From: Spirochaetales bacterium
Lineage (GTDB): Bacteria; Spirochaetota; Spirochaetia; Sphaerochaetales; Sphaerochaetaceae
Length of the DNA: 14,134 bases
NCBI GenBank assembly: GCA_017614625.1
Contig: JAGABK010000035.1
Location: 1-14,134, forward strand
Direction of reading: 5' to 3'
Shown here: positions 7,776 to 14,134 of the stretch, in pieces
Layout: the number at the start of each line of letters is the position of its first letter
How positions within the stretch are numbered: the first letter of the stretch is position 1
Translations under genes and position numbers: made by a program
Notes under the pieces: model-generated
Database searches by the model: none
Told to the model about the DNA's origin: nothing
What the model saw: the letters and a program-made list of their open reading frames with translations, nothing else

Positions 7776-7783
7776 ATTTTCAT
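7768..7783. repeat. Two tandem copies of ATTTTCAT in a divergent promoter region
   Basis: An 8-base unit is repeated twice without a gap in the AT-rich region between the P-loop gene and rnfC. On the minus strand it reads ATGAAAAT twice, and the first ATG of the P-loop gene lies in the second copy. It may be a binding site or a chance result of AT-richness. Confidence 0.5.
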
Positions 7784-7805
7784 ATTATTCGAAATACTGT
7801 AAAAT
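7777..7805 (+). promoter_or_regulatory. rnfC: Putative promoter of the rnf operon
   Basis: TTTTCA (7777-7782) and TAAAAT (7800-7805) are separated by 17 bases on the plus strand. The predicted start near 7812 gives a leader of about 25 bases containing AGGAGG. It is the only AT-rich stretch before the six rnf genes, and I see no stronger candidate inside the operon. Confidence 0.4.
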
Positions 7806-7810
7806 GTGAA
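7782..7810 (-). promoter_or_regulatory. Putative promoter of the P-loop gene
   Basis: On the minus strand TTCACA (7810-7805) and TAATAT (7787-7782) are separated by 17 bases. The predicted start near 7775 coincides with the first possible ATG. The message would be leaderless from ATG 7775, or have about 15 bases of leader if ATG 7760 is used. It overlaps the rnf promoter candidate on the other strand, so the two could exclude each other. Confidence 0.35.
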
Positions 7811-7824
7811 GGCAATATTCATTC

Positions 7825-7830
7825 AGGAGG
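7825..7830 (+). promoter_or_regulatory. rnfC: Ribosome binding site fixing the GTG start of rnfC
   Basis: AGGAGG lies six bases before GTG 7837-7839. The nearer ATG at 7832 is followed at once by TTG and TGA, so it cannot be the start, and GTG is the only sensible initiator. The MKLATFRKGGVHP start matches RnfC proteins. Confidence 0.85.
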
Positions 7831-7836
7831 CATGTT

Positions 7837-9141
7837 GTGAAACTTGCTACTTTCCGGAAGGGCGGCGTCCATCCTTCCGACATGAAAAGCCTTTCCAACA
7901 ACCGGCCGATAGAGCGTCTTCCGATTCCAAAAGAGCTCGTGATCTCAATGTCACAGCATCTCGGTGCGCCTGCGACGGCCGTGAAAGCCGTGGGGGACCA
8001 TGTTTCGAAAGGTGAGAAGATAGGAACGGCATCCAGCTTCATCTCCGCAGATGTCCACAGTCCTGTCGACGGAACCGTCACCGCAATAAAGAAGGTGACG
8101 ATGGCAAACAGCGTCGTCTGCGACGCCCTTGTCATAACACCCGACGAGCAGCAGAGCGAGCCGTTTGCAGAGAAGCGCGACTATTCGGAGTTCACCAAGG
8201 AGCAGATCCTTGCCGAGATCAAGGACAAGGGCATCGTCGGCATGGGCGGAGCGACATTCCCGGCCCACGTGAAGATGACCATCGCCCCGGGCAAGAGCGT
8301 ACAGGCCCTGGTGATCAACGGAGTCGAATGCGAGCCGTACCTCACCGCCGACCACCGCCTCATGCTCGAGAGGACCGAACAGGTCCTGGAAGGCATCATG
8401 ATCTGCCGTAAGGCCCTTTCGCCCGAGCGCACGATAATCGGTATAGAGGCCAACAAGCCCGACGCCATCGAGAAGCTCTCCAAGGCCGTCGCGGAGAAGG
8501 GCCTTCCGATCGAGGTCATGCCCCTGAAGATGAAATACCCGCAGGGCGATGAGAAACAGCTCCTCAAGGCCACCATCAACAGGGAAATCCCATCCGGGAA
8601 GCTTCCTTTGGACGTAGGCGCCGTCGTCATGAACCTCGGAACGACCCACGCGGTCTACGAGGCCGTGGCATACGGAAAGCCGCTCTTCGAGCGTGTGATG
8701 ACGATCACGGGCGACTGCATCTCCAGACCCTGCAACGTGATAGCTCCCATCGGAACCAAGGTGAGGGACCTCCTGGACTTCGCCGGCGGCTTCAGCTCGG
8801 AGCCCGACAAGCTCGTCTCCGGCGGCCCGATGATGGGCTTCGCCTTCTACGACGAGGACACGCCGGTGGCCAAGGGAACCAGCGGAATCCTGGCCATCGC
8901 CGACAAGAAGAACTACAGGCAGACGCACTGCCTGAGCTGCGGCCGCTGCGTCAGCGCATGCCCCATGGGCCTGATGCCCACCAAGCTCTACGCGCTGATC
9001 TCCAACGGCAAATACGAGGAAGCCATGAAGAACAACCTCATGGACTGCAAGGAATGCGGATGCTGCGCCTTCAGCTGCCCGGCCCACCTGGACCTGGTGC
9101 ATGCGTTCAAGACCGGAAAGAAGATGGGGAGGAAGAAATGA
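7837..9141 (+). CDS. rnfC: Rnf complex subunit RnfC (electron entry, NADH/FMN and two [4Fe-4S])
   Basis: RnfC is the peripheral subunit of the ferredoxin:NAD+ oxidoreductase and carries the NAD(H)/FMN site and two [4Fe-4S] clusters. It has 434 residues. The N-terminal FRKGGVHP (6-13) is typical. A biotinyl-like barrel follows (ADVHSPVDGTVTAI, 71-84). The NADH/FMN-binding Nqo1-like domain has GIVGMGGATFPAHVK (132-146) and NGVECEPYLTADHRLM (161-176). A SLBB-like region then precedes two ferredoxin motifs: C365, C368, C371, C375 and C404, C407, C410, C414. The protein is short at the C-terminus compared with proteobacterial RnfC, which carries a long repetitive tail. The stop overlaps the rnfD start as ATGA. 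Confidence 0.97.
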   Translation: MKLATFRKGGVHPSDMKSLSNNRPIERLPIPKELVISMSQHLGAPATAVKAVGDHVSKGEKIGTASSFISADVHSPVDGTVTAIKKVTMANSVVCDALVITPDEQQSEPFAEKRDYSEFTKEQILAEIKDKGIVGMGGATFPAHVKMTIAPGKSVQALVINGVECEPYLTADHRLMLERTEQVLEGIMICRKALSPERTIIGIEANKPDAIEKLSKAVAEKGLPIEVMPLKMKYPQGDEKQLLKATINREIPSGKLPLDVGAVVMNLGTTHAVYEAVAYGKPLFERVMTITGDCISRPCNVIAPIGTKVRDLLDFAGGFSSEPDKLVSGGPMMGFAFYDEDTPVAKGTSGILAIADKKNYRQTHCLSCGRCVSACPMGLMPTKLYALISNGKYEEAMKNNLMDCKECGCCAFSCPAHLDLVHAFKTGKKMGRKK

Positions 9142-10190
9142 GAAGAGTTTCGACATCTCCGCATTTTCACAGCGGAGCAAGCACATCCAACATCATGTTC
9201 AGCGTCGCCATCGCCCTCGCGCCCGCCTGCATCTGGGGCGTGTACGTGTTCGGCCTTCGCGCGCTGCTGGTCCTTGCAATCAGCATCGCAACGGCGCTTC
9301 TGACTGAGTTCCTTCTGGGCAAGGTCAGCAAGGAGAACACCCTCTGGGACGGATCGGCCCTGGTCACAGGCATGCTGATAGGCATGAACATGAGCCCGTC
9401 CATCCCGCTTTTCATCCCGTTCATCGCCTCTGTCTTCGCCATCGCGGTGGCAAAGTGGACGTTCGGCGGACTCGGTGCCAACTGGGCCAACCCGGCAATA
9501 GCGGGAAGAGTGTTCGTGTTCTTCTCGTTCTCATCGGCGATGAGCTCGTTCGTGCTTCCCAGGACCCTTGCGGGAGTCGACGCTGTCAGTTCTGCCACGC
9601 CGCTTTCGCTGGTCAAGACAGCCATCTCCGGCGGTGAGGTGGCGGGACAGACAAGCCTGCAGATCCTATCCGGAAACGGCTACCTGAGTTCGGCGTTCGC
9701 GCAGAAGATCGAGAGCCTCACCGGAATCAGCGCCTACAACGTGGACGCCTTCATCGGAAACATCCCCGGCTGCATAGGCGAGGTCTCCAAGCTCCTGCTG
9801 ATCATCGGAGGCATCTATCTCCTTTGCAGAAAGATAATAACATGGCACATCCCGGTGGCGTTCATCGGGTCGTTCGCCATCCTGACATGGGTCTTCGGCG
9901 GACTTCCCAACGGTCTGGGATTCTTCCACGGCGAGGTCCTTGCCAACGTGCTGCGCGGAGGTCTGATCCTGGGCGCGCTCTTCATGGCGACCGACATGGT
10001 CACCACGCCGGTCACGCACAAGGGCATGCTGATATTCGGAGCAGGGTGCGGATTCTTCACCTTCCTGTTCAGGTCCTTCGGATCCCTTCCTGAGGCGACC
10101 AGCGTCGCGATCCTGATCATGAACATAATCACTCCCACAATCGACCGCTTCTGCATTTCGAAGCGCTTCGGCGAGGAGGTGAAGCAATGA
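9138..10190 (+). CDS. rnfD: Rnf complex membrane subunit RnfD, covalent FMN
   Basis: RnfD is an integral membrane subunit of the NqrB/RnfD family, probably part of the ion-translocating path. It has 350 residues with about eight to ten hydrophobic segments. The flavin attachment motif is DAVSSATP, with T154 as the expected covalent FMN acceptor; it fits the ApbE target pattern Dxx(S/T)(G/S)AT. ApbE itself is not in this window. The frame is open further upstream inside rnfC (to 8958), but ATG 9138 overlaps the rnfC stop and is preceded by GGGGAGGAAG, and MRRVSTSPHFHSG is the family start. Confidence 0.96.
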   Translation: MRRVSTSPHFHSGASTSNIMFSVAIALAPACIWGVYVFGLRALLVLAISIATALLTEFLLGKVSKENTLWDGSALVTGMLIGMNMSPSIPLFIPFIASVFAIAVAKWTFGGLGANWANPAIAGRVFVFFSFSSAMSSFVLPRTLAGVDAVSSATPLSLVKTAISGGEVAGQTSLQILSGNGYLSSAFAQKIESLTGISAYNVDAFIGNIPGCIGEVSKLLLIIGGIYLLCRKIITWHIPVAFIGSFAILTWVFGGLPNGLGFFHGEVLANVLRGGLILGALFMATDMVTTPVTHKGMLIFGAGCGFFTFLFRSFGSLPEATSVAILIMNIITPTIDRFCISKRFGEEVKQ

Positions 10191-10732
10191 GCAGATACCT
10201 GAAGACAGCACTGGTCCTTGCCGCTATCTGCGCGGTCGCGGCTCTGGTCCTGGCACTTATGAACATGCTCACAAAGCCCTACATCGAGGCCTACGAGGCC
10301 AACAAGGTCACGAGCGCCCTGGAGCAGGTCTCCTGCGGAATGGCAATAGGCGAGCGCGAGGAAGTGAACAGCGGCTACGTACAGTACATGCATAAACTGA
10401 CGAGCTCGGGCAAGACGACAGGCTACATCCTGGGTCTTGTCTCCAACGGCTACGGCGGACAGCTGACCATTGTGGCCAGCTACGACGCCAACGGCGTGGT
10501 CATGGCGGCGAAGCTCATCGCCGACAGCGAGACCCCTGGTCTCGGAAAGAAGGCCGAGAACGACGGCTACATGGACATCTTCGTGGGAACGGGAACAGCC
10601 GACAGGCCGGTTCCGACCAAGAAGGGCATGCTCAATGACCTCGATGTCGCGACAGTATCCGGCGCCAGCATGACGTTCACCGGCATATCGAAGGCTCTTT
10701 CGAGCGGATCCGACTTCGTGAAGTCGCTTTGA
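10187..10732 (+). CDS. rnfG: Rnf complex flavoprotein subunit RnfG, covalent FMN
   Basis: RnfG carries FMN outside the membrane core, linked as a phosphoester by the transferase ApbE. It has 181 residues, with one N-terminal membrane anchor (about 7-29), then an FMN-binding domain with SETPGLGKK (114-122). The attachment motif reads ATVSGASMT, so the acceptor position is S161, where most RnfG/NqrC proteins have Thr. The Asp usually found six residues before the acceptor is A155. ATG 10187 overlaps the rnfD stop, and AGGAGGTGA at 10174-10182 is an excellent ribosome binding site. Confidence 0.95.
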   Translation: MSRYLKTALVLAAICAVAALVLALMNMLTKPYIEAYEANKVTSALEQVSCGMAIGEREEVNSGYVQYMHKLTSSGKTTGYILGLVSNGYGGQLTIVASYDANGVVMAAKLIADSETPGLGKKAENDGYMDIFVGTGTADRPVPTKKGMLNDLDVATVSGASMTFTGISKALSSGSDFVKSL

Positions 10733-10741
10733 GGAGGCAGC

Positions 10742-11389
10742 ATGGGCAATCACACCAAAGAACTTACGAAGGGAATCTTCAAGGAGAACCCGACATTCAT
10801 CATCATGCTCGGAATGTGTCCGACGCTCGCCGTCACGACGCAGTTCATCAACGCCCTGGGAATGGGAGCCGGAGTGCTTTTCGTCCTCCTGTTCAGCAAC
10901 ATCTTCATCTCGCTGCTGAAGAACGTCATCCCCAACAGCGTCAGGATCCCGTGCTACGTCGTTGTCATCGCATCGTTCGTCACGATCGTCGAGATGGTAT
11001 TCCATGCCTTCCTGCCCTCGATCTACGAGGCGCTGGGCGTGTACCTTCCGCTGATCGTCGTCAACTGCATAATCCTGGGACGCGCAGAGGCCTTCGCCAA
11101 CAAGAACACCGTCCTGGATTCGGCGCTTGACGCCATTGGAATGGGAATCGGATTCACGCTGGCCCTGTCGCTGATAGCGCTGATCAGGGAATCCTTCGGA
11201 TCCGGAACAATCACGTTCATGGCAATCGGCTCATGGGACGGCGTGATCAAGGTGCCGTTCTTCAACAAATGGCCGGTGCGCGTCATGAGCCTCGCCGCCG
11301 GAGCCCTTCTTCTGATGGGCTACCTCAAGGCGTTCTTCAACTGGAACACCGCGCGCCGCAGCGCCAAGGCGGAGGAGGGCAAGGCATGA
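10742..11389 (+). CDS. rnfE: Rnf complex membrane subunit RnfE
   Basis: RnfE is an integral membrane subunit of the NqrD/RnfE family. Together with RnfA it forms the central membrane pair that holds an iron-sulfur centre. It has 215 residues and about six membrane segments. ENPTFIIMLGMCPTLAV contains C26, and PLIVVNCIIL contains C109; these are the two conserved cysteines of the family. The start ATG is preceded by GAGGAGG, which overlaps the rnfG stop (9-base gap). The final ATGA is the rnfA start. The C-terminus is a short basic cytoplasmic tail (about 200-215). Confidence 0.96.
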   Translation: MGNHTKELTKGIFKENPTFIIMLGMCPTLAVTTQFINALGMGAGVLFVLLFSNIFISLLKNVIPNSVRIPCYVVVIASFVTIVEMVFHAFLPSIYEALGVYLPLIVVNCIILGRAEAFANKNTVLDSALDAIGMGIGFTLALSLIALIRESFGSGTITFMAIGSWDGVIKVPFFNKWPVRVMSLAAGALLLMGYLKAFFNWNTARRSAKAEEGKA

Positions 11390-11979
11390 AGATCATAGCA
11401 ATCCTTCTGACATACATCTTCATCAACAACTTCATCCTGGTGAAGTTCCTCGGCCTCTGTCCGTTCATCGGAGTCTCGAAGAACAGCGAGAGCGCCATAG
11501 GAATGGGCCTGGCGGTCACGTTCGTCACCGGAACGGCTTCTGTCGTCTGCTGGTGCGTCTACCACGGCCTGCTGGAGACGTTGGGACTTGAGTACCTCAA
11601 GACCATCGCCTTCATCCTGGTCATCGCGGCCCTGGTCCAGCTGGTCGAGATGGTCCTGAAGAAGATGAGCCCCTCGCTCTACAAGGCCCTGGGAATCTTC
11701 CTTCCTCTGATCACCACGAACTGCGCCGTCCTCGGAATCGCCATCATCAACATCGACGAGTCGTTCAACCTGCTCGAGTCCTTCGCAGCGGGCGTGGCGG
11801 CCGGAATCGGCTTCACCATGGCGATAATCCTGATGAGCAACATCCGCGAAAGACTGGAGCTCAGGCCCGTGAGACGCTACGTCAAGGGCGTTCCCATCGC
11901 ATTCATATCCGCAGGAATAATGGCCCTGGCCTTCATGGCCTTCGACAACAGCCTGCTGACGAATCTGCATCTCGCATAA
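11386..11979 (+). CDS. rnfA: Rnf complex membrane subunit RnfA
   Basis: RnfA belongs to the NqrE/RnfA family, a paralogue of RnfE inserted in the opposite orientation. It has 197 residues and about six membrane segments. FLGLCPFIG holds C25, and PLITTNCAVLG holds C113; these are the expected membrane [2Fe-2S] ligands with RnfE. The motif INNFILVKFLGLCPF at the N-terminus is diagnostic. The frame is open upstream inside rnfE to 11233, but ATG 11386 overlaps the rnfE stop (ATGA), is preceded by GGAGGAGGG, and matches the family start. Confidence 0.96.
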   Translation: MKIIAILLTYIFINNFILVKFLGLCPFIGVSKNSESAIGMGLAVTFVTGTASVVCWCVYHGLLETLGLEYLKTIAFILVIAALVQLVEMVLKKMSPSLYKALGIFLPLITTNCAVLGIAIINIDESFNLLESFAAGVAAGIGFTMAIILMSNIRERLELRPVRRYVKGVPIAFISAGIMALAFMAFDNSLLTNLHLA

Positions 11980-11992
11980 GGAGGAGGGTGAA

Positions 11993-12784
11993 ATGGCCAT
12001 ACTTTACGCATTTCTGGTAATAGCAGGCATCGGTGCCCTCCTGGGTCTGGGACTGTCGATAGCCGACCACAAGCTCGCCGTGGAGAAGGACGAGAAGCTC
12101 GTCGCGCTCGAGCAGATCATGCCGGGCGCCAACTGCGGAGGCTGCGGCTACGCCGGCTGCGCTGACTACGCCGCCGCAGTGGCCATCGGAAAGGCCCTGC
12201 CGGGTCTCTGCTCGCCGGGCGGACAGGCCCTGGCGGACAAGATGGGCGAGATCATGGGAATCGAGGTCAAGGCAGGGGAGAAGCAGGTTGCCTTCATCTT
12301 CTGCAAGGGAGACTGCGGGAACACCAAGAAGGTCTACGAGTACAAGGGACTGAAGGACTGCAACGCAGCGTCCATCCTCTTCCGCGGGGACAACGGCTGC
12401 AAGTACGGATGCCTGCACCTGGGCTCCTGCATGGCCGTCTGCGACAGCGGAGCGATCTACCGCATGGATAACGGTTCGCTTGCCGTCGACCCTGCCAAGT
12501 GCATCGGCTGCGGAAAGTGCACCAAGGTCTGTCCCAACGGAGTTATCAAGCTCATCGAGGACCGCGCGAAGTTCATCGTCGCATGCAACAGCCGCGACAA
12601 GGGCGCCGATGTGCGCAAGAACTGCGAGGTCGGCTGCATAGGGTGCAAGATCTGCCAGATCAAGTTCCCCGAGGCCGGTTTCAAGGTCGAGGACAACCTC
12701 GCCGTCGCATCGTTCACTGCGCCCGAGGAGGAAGCCGCCAAGGCCATGGAGGCCTGTCCCAGAAAGGCGATAATCAGACGGTGA
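11993..12784 (+). CDS. rnfB: Rnf complex ferredoxin-like subunit RnfB, reduced number of clusters
   Basis: RnfB takes electrons from ferredoxin and passes them into the Rnf complex. It has 263 residues. An N-terminal membrane anchor (3-22) leads to the RnfB/Fe-S domain: C48, C51, C56 and C73 in ANCGGCGYAGC. Extra cysteines sit at 104, 108 and 123. A two-cluster ferredoxin module follows, with C136, C140, C146, C150 and C170, C173, C176, C180. The last module has C215, C218, C221, then Phe at 225 in place of the fourth Cys, no second triplet, and a final C255 in EACPRKAI. Clostridial and Thermotoga RnfB normally keep a full second motif here. AGGAGGAGGG at 11979-11988 sets the start, 13 bases after rnfA. 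It is the last rnf gene. Confidence 0.95.
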   Translation: MAILYAFLVIAGIGALLGLGLSIADHKLAVEKDEKLVALEQIMPGANCGGCGYAGCADYAAAVAIGKALPGLCSPGGQALADKMGEIMGIEVKAGEKQVAFIFCKGDCGNTKKVYEYKGLKDCNAASILFRGDNGCKYGCLHLGSCMAVCDSGAIYRMDNGSLAVDPAKCIGCGKCTKVCPNGVIKLIEDRAKFIVACNSRDKGADVRKNCEVGCIGCKICQIKFPEAGFKVEDNLAVASFTAPEEEAAKAMEACPRKAIIRR

Positions 12785-12791
12785 TCCCTGA

Positions 12792-14129
12792 ATGAAGTAC
12801 ATTATCGGAGCTTACAGCCAACTGCCTCCCGGCTCGCCCGCCGAAGAATACGAGGCCCTGCTCGCAGGGCAGCTCAAGCCTCTTCTCACGACCGTGTACC
12901 GCAACAACGGCTTCAAGCTCCTTTTCAGGCTCGGCCTGGCGACGTTCGAGTACATCGAGCAGAACCATCCCGAGATCAACATGCTCATCAACGACCTCTG
13001 CAGGAAGGGGCAGATGGAGATACTGACCTCCGGAAGCTACGAAGCGCTGCTGTCGCTGATACCGACCCACGAAAGGCCGTCACAGATCGAGAAGACCACC
13101 ACATTCATCCGCAAGAACTTCTCGAGGCGCCCCAGGGGACTGTGGCTGTACAACCAGGTCTTCAACCCCTCGGTCGTCCCGCTCATAAGCCTTTCCGGAC
13201 TGGACTACATAGTCATCTCCACCTACAACCAGACCAACGGGACGGTGGAGGAGACCAAGCCGTTCTATACGGCCGAGATGGGCCGCGAGGCGCTTGTCTT
13301 CCCGGTGGACGACAGGTACAGCGCCCTGGTGCAGGACCTCTACAAAGGCAGCCTGAGCCAGGAGAAGTTCATCTCCGAGGTCACCAAGCGGGCAAGGGAA
13401 GGCTCGGGCGTGCTGGGCACGATAATGCTGAACCTCGACCAGATGATGGCCGCCCCGGGCTCGAGCGACGTGTTCGGCCTGCTGTACGAGATCGTGGGCA
13501 AGAACTGCACGCTGCCGAACATCTACATACAGGAAAACGAGATAACGAAGACACATTACCTGCCTGCAGGCATATACGGCAGGGATTTCAACATCGGGAA
13601 GGCCACGTCCATCAACCAGCTGATCTACGACACTCCCATGCTCTCGCGCAACTATGCGCTGGTGAACATGCTCAAGGAAGTGCTGAAGGAGAACAAGAAG
13701 AACCTGGACGACAGGAAGAACATCGAGAGCCTTCTGATGAAGGCCAGTTCCTCCGGCCTGTACTTCCCCGACGAGTGCCGCATACCGTCGGTCATGCGCT
13801 ACAGCAACCGCTACGCTGTGGAGGTCGAAAGCCTGCTGGCCCACATGCCGGTCACTCCGCTTCCCGAGGAGCGCGACCTTGACTTCGACAGGTGCGAGGA
13901 GTTCATCATAGCCGGACGCTCAAACATTGCCCACCTGAGCAGGAAGGGCGCCGTGTTGAGCAGCTTCGCCTTCGTCCCGGCTCTCTTCGACATGGCCTTC
14001 CACAGCGGCGACGGGCTTTTCGCCGACACGCAGGTCGAGCGGACGGATGACAGGCGGGGGAACCGGCTCGGGAATCGGGCGCGGCACAATCGTTTGTGCG
14101 TTGATTGCCATGGCAGTTGCTGCTGTTGA
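12792..14129 (+). CDS. GH57/DUF1925-like protein without catalytic residues, probably inactive
   Basis: The 445-residue reading frame aligns by eye along its length with GH57 4-alpha-glucanotransferase/amylase (Thermococcus litoralis type). It has a GH57 barrel (about 1-255), DUF1925 (about 258-350) and the start of DUF1926 (about 360-412, from LDFDRCEEF). Shared segments include RKGQMEILTSGSYEALLSLI (71-90), RGLWLYNQVFNP (115-126) and GLYFPDECRIPS (322-333). The His-rich HNHQP start reads YSQLP, the nucleophile Glu is N121, and the acid/base Asp region (HDDGEK) reads MLNLDQ with N214. A sugar-binding or regulatory role is possible but not shown. The start is seven bases after rnfB without a Shine-Dalgarno sequence, suggesting reinitiation. 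The family is usually 600 or more residues, and the last 30 or so codons look out of frame (many CGG, Cys-rich). Confidence 0.75.
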   Translation: MKYIIGAYSQLPPGSPAEEYEALLAGQLKPLLTTVYRNNGFKLLFRLGLATFEYIEQNHPEINMLINDLCRKGQMEILTSGSYEALLSLIPTHERPSQIEKTTTFIRKNFSRRPRGLWLYNQVFNPSVVPLISLSGLDYIVISTYNQTNGTVEETKPFYTAEMGREALVFPVDDRYSALVQDLYKGSLSQEKFISEVTKRAREGSGVLGTIMLNLDQMMAAPGSSDVFGLLYEIVGKNCTLPNIYIQENEITKTHYLPAGIYGRDFNIGKATSINQLIYDTPMLSRNYALVNMLKEVLKENKKNLDDRKNIESLLMKASSSGLYFPDECRIPSVMRYSNRYAVEVESLLAHMPVTPLPEERDLDFDRCEEFIIAGRSNIAHLSRKGAVLSSFAFVPALFDMAFHSGDGLFADTQVERTDDRRGNRLGNRARHNRLCVDCHGSCCC

Positions 14130-14134
14130 GAGGA
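14047..14134 (+). CDS. Possible start of a further gene, hydrophobic N-terminus
   Basis: ATG 14047 opens a frame that stays open to the window edge (29 codons). It has a Gly-rich start (MTGGGTGSGIGRG) followed by a hydrophobic stretch (TIVCALIAMAVAAV) that could be a signal peptide or membrane segment. It lies in the ATGA arrangement common in this operon, but the matching TGA is not in the frame of the GH57-like gene. It could instead be the true continuation of that gene after a frameshift, or chance. Confidence 0.2.
   Translation, partial: MTGGGTGSGIGRGTIVCALIAMAVAAVER

Noticed and set aside
8958..9137. Upstream extension of rnfD inside rnfC
   Set aside because: The extra residues are an out-of-frame reading of the RnfC ferredoxin motifs; ATG 9138 has a strong ribosome binding site and the family N-terminus.
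7951..9186. Leftward open frame of 411 codons opposite rnfC
   Set aside because: It is antisense to a well-conserved gene with iron-sulfur motifs. The product is rich in Leu, Val, Asp and His as expected for a GC-driven shadow.
9815..11005. Leftward open frame of 396 codons opposite rnfD, rnfG and rnfE
   Set aside because: It spans three real genes on the other strand, has very charged low-complexity content (many Asp, Glu, His), and has no ribosome binding site.
11233..11385. Upstream extension of rnfA inside rnfE
   Set aside because: Arg/Gln-rich out-of-frame reading of rnfE; the membrane protein starts properly at ATG 11386.

Overview
The window (about 14.1 kb, GC-rich, with almost no non-coding DNA) is a compact bacterial chromosome segment. 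I see no rRNA, tRNA, CRISPR array, insertion sequence or phage gene. The best guess for the source is a spirochaete of the Treponema/Sphaerochaeta kind. This rests on the rnfC-D-G-E-A-B gene order (shared by clostridia, Thermotoga and spirochaetes, not proteobacteria), a histidyl-tRNA synthetase of the archaeal/eukaryotic-looking type, and the 'YFDW.ATA' N-terminus of the NifS-like protein. This is inference from recalled families, so the phylum is only moderately supported.

Layout. Positions 1-5663 are a leftward operon, read from right to left: hisS, a DEAH-box RNA helicase of the HrpA type with an extra C-terminal region, a 3-dehydroquinate-synthase-like protein, and a NifS-type cysteine desulfurase that runs off the left edge. 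These genes overlap or nearly touch (8-base overlap, 41-base gap, 4-base ATGA overlap). A short divergent promoter region (5664-5745) separates hisS from pcnB (poly(A) polymerase, rightward). pcnB converges on, and overlaps by 16 bases, a leftward P-loop protein of unknown function. A second divergent promoter region (7776-7836) separates that gene from the rightward rnf operon.

The rnf operon (7837-12784) encodes a complete six-subunit Rnf complex, a membrane-bound ferredoxin:NAD+ oxidoreductase that couples electron flow to Na+ or H+ export. Genes are joined by ATGA overlaps or gaps of 9-13 bases, with strong Shine-Dalgarno sequences. Seven bases after rnfB comes a protein with the layout of GH57 amylase/4-alpha-glucanotransferase (GH57 barrel, DUF1925, start of DUF1926). 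Its catalytic residues all appear to be replaced.

The most interesting points are: (1) the apparently dead GH57-like protein joined to the Rnf operon; (2) the AroB-like protein that keeps its NAD-binding signature but has lost both zinc-binding histidines and has Asp for the zinc-binding Glu; (3) an RnfB whose last ferredoxin module keeps exactly the four cysteines of one cluster and has lost all four of the other; (4) a P-loop protein whose C-terminus resembles Asp23; (5) a serine at the expected flavin attachment site of RnfG; and (6) a likely frame change or gene junction in the last 100 bases.
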